Origin: Pratylenchus scribneri
Lineage: Eukaryota > Nematoda > Chromadorea > Rhabditida > Pratylenchidae
Reading direction: 5' to 3'
Length of the DNA: 64,000 nt
NCBI GenBank assembly: GCA_030063045.1
Contig: JAQSEB010000031.1
Coordinates: forward strand, 2,170,001-2,234,000
This document shows, one piece after another, positions 35,001 through 45,542 of this stretch (positions are counted from its first letter, which is position 1; each line of letters starts with the position of its first letter). Under the pieces are notes generated by a model that did no database searches, was not told where the DNA came from, and saw nothing but the letters and a program-made list of their open reading frames with translations. The position numbers were made by a program, and so were the translations under genes.

Positions 35001-37357
35001 TATCAATCAAATTTTGCCTCAATCCACATTTATAAACCAGCCCTTTCTTCTCGCCATCTCATTGGCTCTTTTTGGTGTTCTCTTTATTATTAATTTAGTT
35101 TCGCCCAATTGAAAAATAATAATTTAAAGTCGATTGTTCCTTTATCTCTATCCCATCCTTTGGGCCACTGTAGGCTTAAGCTTACGGCAAATGTCCAGGG
35201 CAAGAGCCTAGGCCAAACTCTCGCCCCAAACAACAACCTTTTAGCCCTAATTTTTAGCCAAGATTAGGACTAATAATAATTGTGAATTGAGGGAGAATGG
35301 AATGGATCCGAAAATATTCTTTTGGCCCATTTTTGTTTGGTCTACCTTAATATCGTTTGCTCGACTCTGGACCACCATAAACCATTCTCGCCTTCCTCGC
35401 CAAGCTTGGTACATTTTTTCCCTTGGCTTGGGGTGCATTCCCCTAAAAGGATGGTCACCAGACCATCCTCCAACACCCGAAAATGTTTTATTTATTTGGA
35501 AGAAGGAGCCAATGTACGTATTATTTTTGTGGTGTGTTTTATTTTAGTAACAATTGGCAGGTGTGCACGAATTTGGGTGGTTTTTTACTCCGTCTCGCCC
35601 CCTCCCCACCCTTCCCCCATAATTGGGCCCTGTCATGGCCACCACCAAACCAAAACCACCTATCCTCCCCCACTTTTTCCATTTCCACCTGCCTCAGTGG
35701 CCACTCCATCCAGCTGACCGGCTTTATGCAGCATTTCCAGCATTCGCCCATTCTCCTCCCTCAACGCCCTCATCATTTGGCCACTCCGTGCCTCGTTGAC
35801 CACCGGCCTTGTTTTGATTTGTTTAACCCTGTCGGCGAATCTCAACGTGGAAAGTGATTCTTCGTAATGGACATCGGCTGGCGAAATTGCCGCAATCTAT
35901 TGTGCCCGAATATATTCAATTCAATTCAAATTCATTTTAGGGACCATAATTGTTTTGCTGTTCCCGCCCAATGCATTTCGCAACAGTGCGGTCAAAACCG
36001 AATCCCGATAGGGAATTTGGGAATGTGCCAATGCCGTTGTCCCATCGCTCTGCCTTTTCTTCCGTTGTTGGCCTTCATGCAATGCTTGAATGACTCGACC
36101 CAATGTGGAAAGTGACTAACCAACATCATTCATTATTATTATATTTATTTTTACTAAATTTATTCGAATTCCCTCTTTTTGTCTTTCCACATTCCCTCCC
36201 CCAATTCCGCCGGCTGCTGCCTTCTTTTGCCTTTCACTTCCGGCCAAATCCACCAAATTTATTTCACTGCATTTTGTCACATTTTTGTCCCCCAATTTTT
36301 GATTGAAAATAATTCGAACAATTGTGTGGGCCCGGCTGCTTGTTTCATTCATATTCTATTTTGGCACATTTTAATGAAGGCAATCAATTTAATTAATTTT
36401 ACTCACGGTTGCCGCTCAAAATATTCAAAAAAATGATTTAAAATAATGAAAATTGAATAATATACCAACCAATGCTTCGTTGCCGTTTCCCTTGTGCAAT
36501 TCGCCTTTCCATTTCTCCGAATGAGTCCACCGGCCAATTGCTCAATCCCTCCACTGTGGAATATTTATTAGTCATTTGTTCCCATTCAACCCTAAATCAA
36601 TCATTCCTTCCCTCCCCATTCACCGTAGAATCCGTCTCGAGGATGTTCCCGCACCCGGAGTGATTTTGTGGCATTTTGGCCGAGTAAATCGCGCACTTTT
36701 TCGCAATAAATTTCCAACATCGAAATTGAAACCTATTCAAAAACATTAAAACAATTCACTTTTGGGAATTTGCCTGAAAATGTGCATCTCTCCCATTTTT
36801 GGCCTTTGCTTCTCGAATGCCACGGAATAATTCATCCCCAAATTGGGGGACAATTCCCCGATTTTGGCCGAATCCAATGATGGAATAACTTTTGCCCGAT
36901 CCAGTTTGGCCATAGGCGAACAATCTGTGTCCATCAATGACATTTATTATTCCTCCCATTCCCCTCATAGTGAATACGTGCAATTATAGCCGGCCCAAGC
37001 ATTTTGCACCATTTGACGGCCCAAATCATCAAAAACCCTTTTCTGATCAGCATATATCCCATCTGGCATTGGGGCCAAATATCCATTTTCCAATACACGA
37101 AATCCATCATGGGACCAATAACTATGGTCAAAAACAAATTGTCGAATGCCATCCAATCCTTTAGGGTCTCTTCAAATGGGGATTAGCTCCAATTTGAATC
37201 CAAAATTCCACCTCAATTCAGTGATTCGATCATCCGGCATCCGAATGATCAACTGGGCATTTCGATCCTTCTCCCGTTGACTGAATGGACGGACACGGAC
37301 GGCGACCACAACGGAAGCGGAAGTCGAAGAGGAGGAAATCGAATTGGATGGAACCAT
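32090..37357 (-). CDS. Kinesin-3 motor of the KLP-6/KIF28 type
   Basis: Plus-end microtubule motor. The start at 37357 gives [20 protein letters not shown], then the motor core: [26 protein letters not shown] (about 37130), P-loop [13 protein letters not shown] (about 36880–36920), switch I NETSSRAH (about 36340), switch [13 protein letters not shown] (about 36240), and [20 protein letters not shown] and [17 protein letters not shown]. After a coiled coil ([20 protein letters not shown], about 34750) comes an FHA domain ([38 protein letters not shown]; 33720–33900). KIF1-like C-terminal blocks follow: [35 protein letters not shown] and [14 protein letters not shown]. It ends at 32090 with a Ser/Lys-rich tail and no PH domain, as in KLP-6. 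GKSYS rather than GKSYT also fits KIF28/KLP-6. In C. elegans KLP-6 carries polycystins in cilia. Confidence 0.82.
33952..34302. mobile_element. Fold-back (MITE-like) element in a kinesin intron
   Basis: Inverted arms of ~140 bp. The left arm begins TGTCGCGGCCATTTTTCGCC, then TTTAATAGCTCATCAAG. The right arm, reversed, begins TGTCGTGGCCATTTGTCGCC, then TTTAATAACTCATCAAG. Both continue with TGATTTT.GTATCAAATTAA, AGAGCAGACT and GGCTATTCAA. No coding capacity. Same family as 14105–14440. Confidence 0.8.
34895..35236 (-). repeat. ~330-bp intronic dispersed repeat, copy A
   Basis: On the minus strand it shares ordered blocks with copies at 51246–51571 and 54572–54888: CTTAAGCCTACAGTGGCC, TCGACTTTAAATTATTATTT, AATTGGGCGAA, AATAATAAAGAGAACACCAA, GGTTTATAAATGTGGATTG, GATAGGTGGGTGACAGG, GTACAGTAGGATGAATAGGA and ATTGGCAGCATTGACAA. 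No terminal inverted repeats or open frame found. It lies in a kinesin intron, in sense with the gene. Confidence 0.82.
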
Positions 37358-38040
37358 TTTTGGGCCACAAAATGTGCTGGGAAAGAATTCGAATTTGGCA
37401 GCTCCCCTTTCCCAAATATGTGCCTTTCCTTCCCCCATCCATTCACGTTGCCAAGGAGAACACTGCCAAATTGTTGGCCCCCGGTGCCATTTTTGGAAGG
37501 TGGCCATGGGCCCCAAATTCCGCCTTTCCATCGCATCAATTCTTTTTGGGTTTTTGGCTGCCGACCACCCCTTCCCCCTTTCCACCACCCTTTACGACTG
37601 TTTTTGCTGGCTCACAGATGGGGGAATTTCCTCCTCTTTTGCCTTTCCCCAACTTGTCTGTTGGCGCCCCCTTTTTCCCCTCGACGTTTTATGGTCCTCC
37701 CTTTGGGGTCTGTGTTTGCTGCTTCTTTTGCTTCTTTGATTTGCCGCCGAATTTCTCGTCGCCACACCGTATCGGCCGGACGGATCGGAGGAGGCGGATT
37801 TGATGATTTTAAAAGGTTGTTGAATGAATGAAAATGATTCCATCCACCAATCGTCAAATTGGACTATTTTGAATTGACTGGGAATATTGGGGAATATTTG
37901 TATGGTAAAATGAATGAATGAAAATACCCCATTCGAGAACATCTACACAATTGAAATGCCCACATCAACAAACTTATTAGGAAATAAAATTATTAAAATT
38001 TTAAGTTAATTCTTGGGTTTACAGAAAGAAGGTTTATTAT
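37358..38040. other. Upstream region of the kinesin gene
   Basis: GC-richer, low-complexity sequence with long open frames on both strands and no recognisable protein. Probably kinesin 5' UTR or promoter. The frame upstream of the chosen kinesin Met stays open, so a longer N-terminus is possible. Confidence 0.35.
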
Positions 38041-38044
38041 ATTT

Positions 38045-38775
38045 AACCGGAAAGAGAAATACTTTTTGGCGAACATTTTCCGGAAAGAAAAAACACATTT
38101 TGGCGAACATTTTCCGGAAAGAAAAAACACATTTTGGCGAACATTTTCCGGAAAGAAAAAACACATTTTGGCGAACATTTTCCGGAAAGCAAAAACACAT
38201 TTTGGCGAATATTTTCCGGAAAGAAAAAACACATTTTGGCGAACATTCCGGAAAGAAAAAACACATTTTGGCGAACATTTTCCGGAAAGAAAAAACACAT
38301 TTTGGCGAACATTTTCCGGAAAGAAAAAACACATTTTGGCGAACATTTTCCGGAAAGAAAAAACACATTTTGGCGAACATTTTCCGGAAAGAAAAAACAC
38401 ATTTTGGCGAACATTTTCCGGAAAGCAAAAACACATTTTGGCGAATATTTTCCGGAAAGAAAAAACACATTTTGGCGAACATTCCGGAAAGAAAAAACAC
38501 ATTTTGGCGAACATTTTTCGGAAAGGGAAAATACATTTTGGCGAACATTTTCCGGAAAGAAAAAACACATTTTGGCGAACATTTTCCGGAAAGGAAAACA
38601 CATTTTGGCGAACATTTTCCGGAAAGCAAAAACACATTTTGGCGAACATTTTCCGGAAAGAAAAAACACATTTTGGCGAACATTTTCCGGAAAGGGAAAA
38701 CACATTTTGGCGAACATTTTCCGGAAAGGAAAAACACATATATTATCCGGAAAGAGAAACAAGAATGTTCCCCGG
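38045..38775. repeat. Minisatellite, 34-bp unit with TTTTCCGGAAA core, ~21 copies
   Basis: Tandem units reading CACATTTTGGCGAACATTTT then CCGGAAAGAAAAAA, about 21 copies. Variants include GCAAAAA, GAATATTTT, and a 2-bp-short GAACATTCCGG unit. The pair of variants GCAAAAACACATTTTGGCGAAT … GAACATTCCGG occurs at about 38189 and again at about 38425. This shows a duplicated ~236-bp higher-order block of seven units. Long open frames in both strands are by-products of the repeat. Confidence 0.95.
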
Positions 38776-40674
38776 AAATATGTACAATTAAGGATGAAAA
38801 ATGATTAATTTAATAATATTTCAAATGAATTTTTATTTTGCATTATCGTAGAGATGCCCATATTTGTAACATTTTGATTGTGAGATGACCTAGCAACGAA
38901 TGAACATATCAAATGGGAGAATAAACCAATTTGGGAAGTCCTCTTTTGGTAATGCCGATCCCTTTTACCCCATGCCTTCTCTTTTAACCCCCCCCCCCCC
39001 TCCCCCCCAATTTTCTTCATTTTATCAGCGCCGATGGCTCCTTGGCCCGACAATCCAATTCCACCTTAAATTCACTCATTTTTTGTTGTTATTCCCAGCT
39101 CGGACAGCAAAAAATATGCATAGAAAGGAGGACCATCGATTTGTATGGGAATAATGGAGAAGGAGCACATCCTTTTGGCCAAATCGACCACCCAATCGGC
39201 CAAAAACCTTGCATTTGGCCGCAGTGAATCGGAATTCAGAATGGTCCCTTCCCTTCATTCCTTCCATCCATTTCTTCCTCATTTTCCCCGCAATTGCCGT
39301 TTTTTTCGTTTTCATACAAAAAATGAAATTGGGCGAATAAATCAGCCGATGGCCCAGTCCATCATCAAATCCCCCCTTTTTATTCCCTTTTCCATTTCAT
39401 CCAAATCCAACTTGCCCCGGGCAAATTCATCTCTTTTCTGTCAAAATCCAATTCCTTCATTTTTTTGTCCAAATCTGCAGATTCATTCCCAAAAAGGTGT
39501 GGGGAGGGGGAGCAAAGGGAATTCTTTGAATGTTGCCGAATCTTCTTCAATGTTTGTTGTTTGCCCGATCAAAAATGGGGGATTAAAGGAAATGCTCACA
39601 AATGGGATTAAGAATATATGGAATATTAAAAAAAGGTGGCAAAATTCTTTGGATGGAGGAATGAAATGAATATATTTGACCAAAAGCGGCCCATGAAAAG
39701 GGGAGGGGGAGAAGGGAATGATGATTGATGAAGAAGAAAAAGAATTATGGATGAATGAATGAATTGGCCGACTGCTCCCTTTCGCACCTTTTTATCCATC
39801 CATTCATTCATCCAACTTTGGCCAATTTTGTCGGCTCCTTCTCATTTTTGGTGTGGCGTTTGGTTTGTGCCCATTGCCTGATTACATCTCTTCTAAATTG
39901 GCTTACCCCTTCCTTCATTTTCCCACTTTTTTGCCTTATGACCTGCAAAAATGGCCGACCGACCGCACATTCCTCATCAAAACCGGAGGGTGAATTTGCA
40001 TTGCACACACTGATAAGGCTTGAAATAACTTTGGCGCCGTCCTTCCTCCCTAAAAGCAAAATTTTGGACGAAAGGAAGGAATGGAATATTTTCATTTCAC
40101 CGTCGGCGGCGATTGTCCCCCAATCCCCGCATCCAATCGCACTTCGGGGCGTGTCCTTCCTATTCCCATTTCCCACCTCATCTCCATTTCATCCACATTT
40201 CGGCAGGGCGGAGTCATTTTAGCCAAAATGATGGAGTTCGAAGCCATCACTTCCTTTTCCTTCTTTCCCCGTCGACTGTCCATAAATCGCCTTTATTGTT
40301 CGGCCGCGCATCATTCCCCTTTTCCTCCTCATTTTTATTCATTTATTTTCATCAATGGAGCGGCCAAAATTGATGCCCAGCCGTAAATCTCGCGGACAAT
40401 AAAAAGTTTCCGAAACAATTTTGGGAGGAGAGGAAGATGGGCTTTATGGCATCATGGAAAAATCATCAAATCGCAATCATCAAATTGCCTTCCCCCCTCC
40501 TCCACCCCCACCTTTTTACGGCTTTCCATCATGGGCTGTTGATTTGTTGCCCAAATTCCTTCCCCTCATTTCATTTCATTCACCCAAACTCAAACCAATC
40601 AAAAGTCAATTATATCCCAAAAATGTCCATTCCAGCCCTTCCCTCCCCTTCAATAAATGGTTTTGGCCTCCACA
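38776..40674. other. Long region without a recognised gene, upstream of the Hox gene
   Basis: Mixed CCATT/TTCCC-rich low-complexity sequence with scattered open frames on both strands (for example 39808–40176 minus and 40081–40386 plus). None shows a known domain or a consistent exon chain. A C tract of about 20 bp is at 38989–39008. It may hold Hox regulatory DNA or an unrecognised, fast-evolving gene. Confidence 0.4.
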
Positions 40675-43600
40675 ATGAGTCCCAGTGGCCAAACCTCCCT
40701 CTTTCAAAGCCAACAATCAACCACCAATCATTCTTCGATCATGGTCCAACCCCACTCTTTCCTGAATGGTTTCAAAACGGAATTGATGAATGCCACAAAT
40801 GGTGGCCAGCATTCTTCTTCTTCCTCTTCATTATCGGCCACCGCTTGTGCATACCCGGCTGCCGCCTACACAACCCAATGGGCCCATTCCACAAATCCAT
40901 TTATGGCCGCCGCTGCTGCCGCCGCTTTTGGTTCCCCATCCAACACAATGATGGGCGGCAGTACAACTGCAGGGATTGAAGGTGGGAATAATATTGGCTA
41001 AAATGGAAAATTGGTCGATTTAAAGTTGATTCCCGAGGAATTGGCGGACAATTGGCCGGTGGTTGGGGTGCCACACAAAGTCCATATATTCCGGCTGCTT
41101 ATTATTGGAATGGAATGGCCGGACAATGTTGGACAACTGCCGGGGCCACAACCACAATGGATTGGGCCAACAATTCCCAACAAATTACGGAAACGGCGGA
41201 TGAACAACAAATTGGCGAGAGGGAAAGCCCAACGGCAAAATCAAATGGCAAAGGGGAAATGAAGAAGGGAAAAAGTGGAAATGGAAATGGGCATCAAGGA
41301 GAAACAACAAAATTGGAGGCAAAAATGACAGCAACGGAGAATGATGGGAATGGTGGATCAACGTCAACTTCATCCGCATTTTTGGAGCCAACAACCACAT
41401 CGACCAACACAAATGCAAATGGCGTTGAATACGGTGAGATATGGGGAAAGAGAAGGAAGGTTGGGGGAATGTTCGTCCTCCATGCCCGTGGGGCAAAAAC
41501 ATATTTTTTGGGGGAAAGGAACAAACAAATGAATGAATGATTGAATGAGATGGAGTTGGGCAAACACAAAGAGGAATTTGGCGGCAAGATCAAAGGAAAG
41601 GGGAATGGGGAAGGACTGATTGCGCGCACGAAAATATTAGGAAAATTGGATTGGGAATTGAGGAATGGGGGAAAGGAATGGATGGACTGATTTGATAAGA
41701 AGAATGGATGGAATGGAAAGAGGAGCGCAAAAAGCGGGCACCGATCGACTCCGTCCATCCATTGCCCTTCTTATCAGCATCCTTGTCCAATACCGTAACC
41801 ATCTTCCTCATTCCTTCTCATTCTCACACCGCCAATTTCCACTTTTTTTCCATCTCCGTCGATTGCCCAGCACCCAATTATCCCTCAAGGGATTCTCGTT
41901 CGTTGACCTTTCCTCAATTCTCGACCATTTTTCCAAGGCCAAATCGGCCACAATCCTTTAATGTTCAATGCTTACTAGTTCGGTTTCAAAAAATTGATGC
42001 AATTTAAAGCCGAAATTGGGAATTTTGAGAAAAATAAACCGAAAATAGGAGAAACCGAAAACTGACATTTTTTCAAAAACTGAAAACCAGATTTTGCCAA
42101 AAGCCCAGTTTAAACCGATTTTTGACAACCCTAATGTCTACATTAATTCCATTCCCTATCAGCAGGTTATGGCCATCATTCTGCTGTTGGCCCAGTCGAC
42201 TTCTATTCCCAATCCGCCTCCCACCAACAATGCCCTCCAGCCCCATCATCCTCCTCCACTTCTGCATCATGGCAAAATGCATGGTATGCCCAACAAATGG
42301 TCGCAAATGCTTGCGCCACTGCCGCAATGCAACATTATGGTGGAGGAGGCACAAATGCCGGTGATGGTGGCACATTGATGGGCAATATTGCTGCTGGTTC
42401 AACAACCGCCACAAATTCCACCATTTTTGGCACAAATGGGGCCATATTGGCTGGAACCAGCAGTACAGCAGGTGATTGGGGAGGGGGGGGGGTGAAATAT
42501 TTTAACGGTTTGTTTGTGTTTGGGCGAGTCATCGATCGGCGCCTCCACCCTTTCTTCCCCTCCTCTTTAACCATTCCAAAAATTTTTTACGACCCTCGAC
42601 TGGAATACAAAAGCCCAGGGCATGACCATAAAGGGGCAAGTGGAGTCATGGAATATTGAGGGGAGAAGGGGGCTACGGTCCCGGCAAGGTTGGAGGGCAT
42701 TTCCACCTCCCAATTCGATGCCATCGGCCCCAATCCCCTTCCCTTTTTCTTAATCCGCATTTCCTCCCTTCATTCATCCCTTCCCCCCACATTCATCCAT
42801 CCACCGTATCCCTCGCCCCCATCTGCGTAATTCATTCCCTTCCTTTTCCCTCTCCAACCAATTTGTCCAATCGGCCCGACTTAAATTGGCCCCTAGGGAT
42901 TGATAGGTGGTTGGGGGAGAGGGAAGGAAGGGAGGAATCAATTAATGAAATGAAATGGAAACGAATGAAGGGTGGAAATTGAATGGATTGGATTGCACTG
43001 ATGAATTATTACGATTCAATCCAAATATATTTTAAATAATTGAATTAATATTTTTAAATATGGAAATTCATTTTAGAAGTGCCTTCGCTTGAATGGGCCT
43101 TAGCTGGCCATTGCAGCTCCAGTCGCAAAAAGCGAAAACCATACGCGAAAGGCCAAACAGTTGAATTGGAGAAGGTCTGTTTGTTTGACTACATAGCAAT
43201 ATTGTTTTTACGGAAAATTAAATCTTTCTGGAAACATAAATCTAAAAGAATGAAATACAAATTTTTCCATAAACACAAATCTAAGAGGATGAAACACAAA
43301 TCCTACCGGAAAACGTAAATTTAACCGGATGAAACACAAATCTCCGGAAAACACAAATCTAATTGGGTGAAACACAATTCTTTCCGGAAAATACAAATCT
43401 AACCGGAAAACACAAATCTAATTGGGTGAAACACAAATCTTTCCGGAAAACACAAATCTAACCGGATGAAACACAAATCTTTCCGGAAAACACAAATCTA
43501 ACCGGATGAAACACAAATCTTTCCGGAAAACACAAATCTAATTGGGTGAAACACAATTCTTTCCGGAAAATACAAATCTAACCGGAAAACACAAATCTAA

Positions 43601-44535
43601 TTGGGTGAAACACAAATCTTTCCGGAAAACACAAATCTAATTGGGTGAAACACAAATCTTTCCGGAAAACACAAATCTAATTGGGTGAAACACAAATCTT
43701 TCCGGAAAACACAAATCTAATTGGGTGAAACACAAATCTTTCCGGAAAACACAAATCTAATTGGGTGAAACACAAATCTTTCCGGAAAACACAAATATAA
43801 TTGAAGAAAACACAAATCTAACCGAAAAACACAAATCTAATTGGGTGAAACACAAATCTTTCCGGAAAACACAAATCTAATTGAAGGAAAACTAATTGAA
43901 TGAAACACAATTCTTTCCAGAAAACTAACTGAATGAAACACAATTCTTTCCGGAAAACTAACTGAATGAAACAGATATTTCTAAATTTCCCTATTTACTT
44001 TATTTTGATATTATTTTGTCCATTGAATTGTATTTTCCGATTAAGAGTGAATTTTTAAGTTTCTTTCAATAAATCCAATCAAAATGATTCATTTTAGTAT
44101 TCAGTATTTCTTTTAATTAGGCTTATAAAACCAATAATGCCCATTCAAAAAGGCTCATTCAAATTCATTACAGGAATATTATTCAAGCGTTTATGTGACC
44201 AAACAACGACGATATGAGCTGTCAAAAATGTTGAATTTGACCGAAAGGCAAGTCAAAATTTGGTTCCAGAATAGACGAATGAAGGCAAAAAAGTGGATTT
44301 CTTTTGAAGAGGGAAAAAACAATAAAAATTGTTCAAATTTATTAGGCTTAAACATCGAGGAATAAATGATGGACCTGGAATGAATGAAGGAGGAGGGGGG
44401 ATGGGCCATCATGGACATGGGCAACAACATTTTGGTGGATTGGGAATTGGAATGATTGGTGGATTGCAACAACAACACCATCAAATGCAACACGGACATG
44501 GAATGGGCGGATTAATGCAACATGATGAAGATTAA
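40675..44535 (+). CDS. Posterior (Abdominal-B class) Hox protein
   Basis: Homeodomain transcription factor. Exons: 40675–40981, 41038–41433, 42166–42471, 43077–43174, 44174–44292 and 44346–44535, all GT–AG and in phase. The N-terminus is Ser/Ala/Gly-rich ([61 protein letters not shown]), as in posterior Hox proteins. Exon 4 carries a Trp before the homeodomain ([10 protein letters not shown]) and helix 1 ([18 protein letters not shown]). Exon 5 carries [38 protein letters not shown] with the recognition-helix Gln50/Asn51. The last exon is a His/Gly/Gln/Met tail ending LMQHDED. RKKRKPY and YVTKQRR mark the Abd-B group (nob-1/php-3/egl-5). A Met at 40657 is an alternative start. A minisatellite fills the intron splitting the homeodomain. 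Confidence 0.9.
43205..43975. repeat. Minisatellite, ~40-bp unit with TTCCGGAA core, in the Hox intron
   Basis: About 17–19 units reading CACAAATCTAATTGGGTGAA then ACACAAATCTTTCCGGAAAA. Alternative units have AACCGGATGAAA in place of AATTGGGTGAAA, and short partial units occur at the edges. The array fills most of the intron 43175–44173 that separates homeodomain helix 1 from helices 2–3. Same core as the arrays at 12, 38 and 50 kb. Confidence 0.93.
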
Positions 44536-45542
44536 TGGAATTAATTAATTATAATTGATGATAAACCCAAATAAATGCCAAAATTATTATTATTATTCAT
44601 ATATTCCCCCCTTTCATTATTCCCCCTTTTGTGTGTGTTTATTGTCCCCATTTTGGCGCATAATAAAGGAGAGGAATATATAAAAATATTGGTGGAATTC
44701 GAGAGAGCCCGACAAAAAAAGTGGGAAGGGGAAATGGAATGTGGCATTGGCAATGGCACACAAAATGCCCTTCTTCTCTGTCCATCGATGTTGGCCAAGG
44801 CCACTATGCCGCGGCATTTGCATTGGCCACAAATTCCCCTGTGTCCCATTCTTCGCTGTCTGTCCTCCGCAAAGCGCATTTCAATCGAATTGTGCCAACC
44901 CCCTACAACCCTTTCACGGCATTTCTCTTTCTTCCAGTCGGTCTTTTCCCTTTTGGCTAACATCTTCCTATCCGCGTGGAGTGAATGTCCCCAAGCCCAC
45001 AAAACAACACTTTAATGAGGCGACCGCTGGCTTTGGGCCACTTTCCGGTGCACAAAAAAGGACAAATCCGTCCTCCACCCTCCATTTTGGCCTCAATCGA
45101 ATTGCCATCTTCCTCGCCTTTTGCGTCAGCATTGATGGTGGCATAATGGCCCTCTTTTGGGTTATTATCAATTTTTTATTTGTTATTTGGTTCATTTCTG
45201 CCCATTTAAGTTGCCATTAATCCGCTTTTTGTGCACATTGGGAATCGATGATTGTGGTCGATTTTGGTGGGGGAGTGGTTGTCCCACATTTCCTTCCAAT
45301 TTCGATTCATTTTCAACCGCTGATTATTCCTTCCTCCTATTCTCGATTCCCCCTACCCCCATCTCCCCCGCGGGTTGACGCATCTTCCTAATTCCCCGCA
45401 CGTCCTTTTGCTTCTTCCCCTTCCTTGGAACCCCTCCTCCTTTTTTTTTCACACTTTTTCGGCTTATTTTCCTCATCGCCACTTTTTCCCATATTTAATT
45501 TCCAAAATTTATGCCAAGCCTTCATCACAAATTGGCCCAAAA
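44536..45542. other. Intergenic region between Hox and tir-1
   Basis: GC-moderate, low-complexity sequence with open frames on both strands but no recognisable protein or splice pattern. The 3' part is pyrimidine-rich (CTTCCCC/CCTCCTTTTT, about 45410–45460) and probably belongs to the tir-1 promoter or 5' UTR. Confidence 0.4.

Noticed and set aside
38045..38775. CRISPR-like alternation of repeat and spacer
   Set aside because: There are no unique spacers; every unit is the same sequence with point variants, and the genome is eukaryotic. It is a minisatellite.
38006..38808. Six overlapping 220–263-residue open frames on both strands
   Set aside because: They are produced by the 34-bp tandem repeat (three units make 102 bp, so all frames stay open). 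No Met context, splice signal or non-repeat sequence supports a protein.
44575..45220. Open frames of 146 and 159 residues between Hox and tir-1
   Set aside because: Overlapping frames on both strands with no domain or conserved motif; treated as intergenic.
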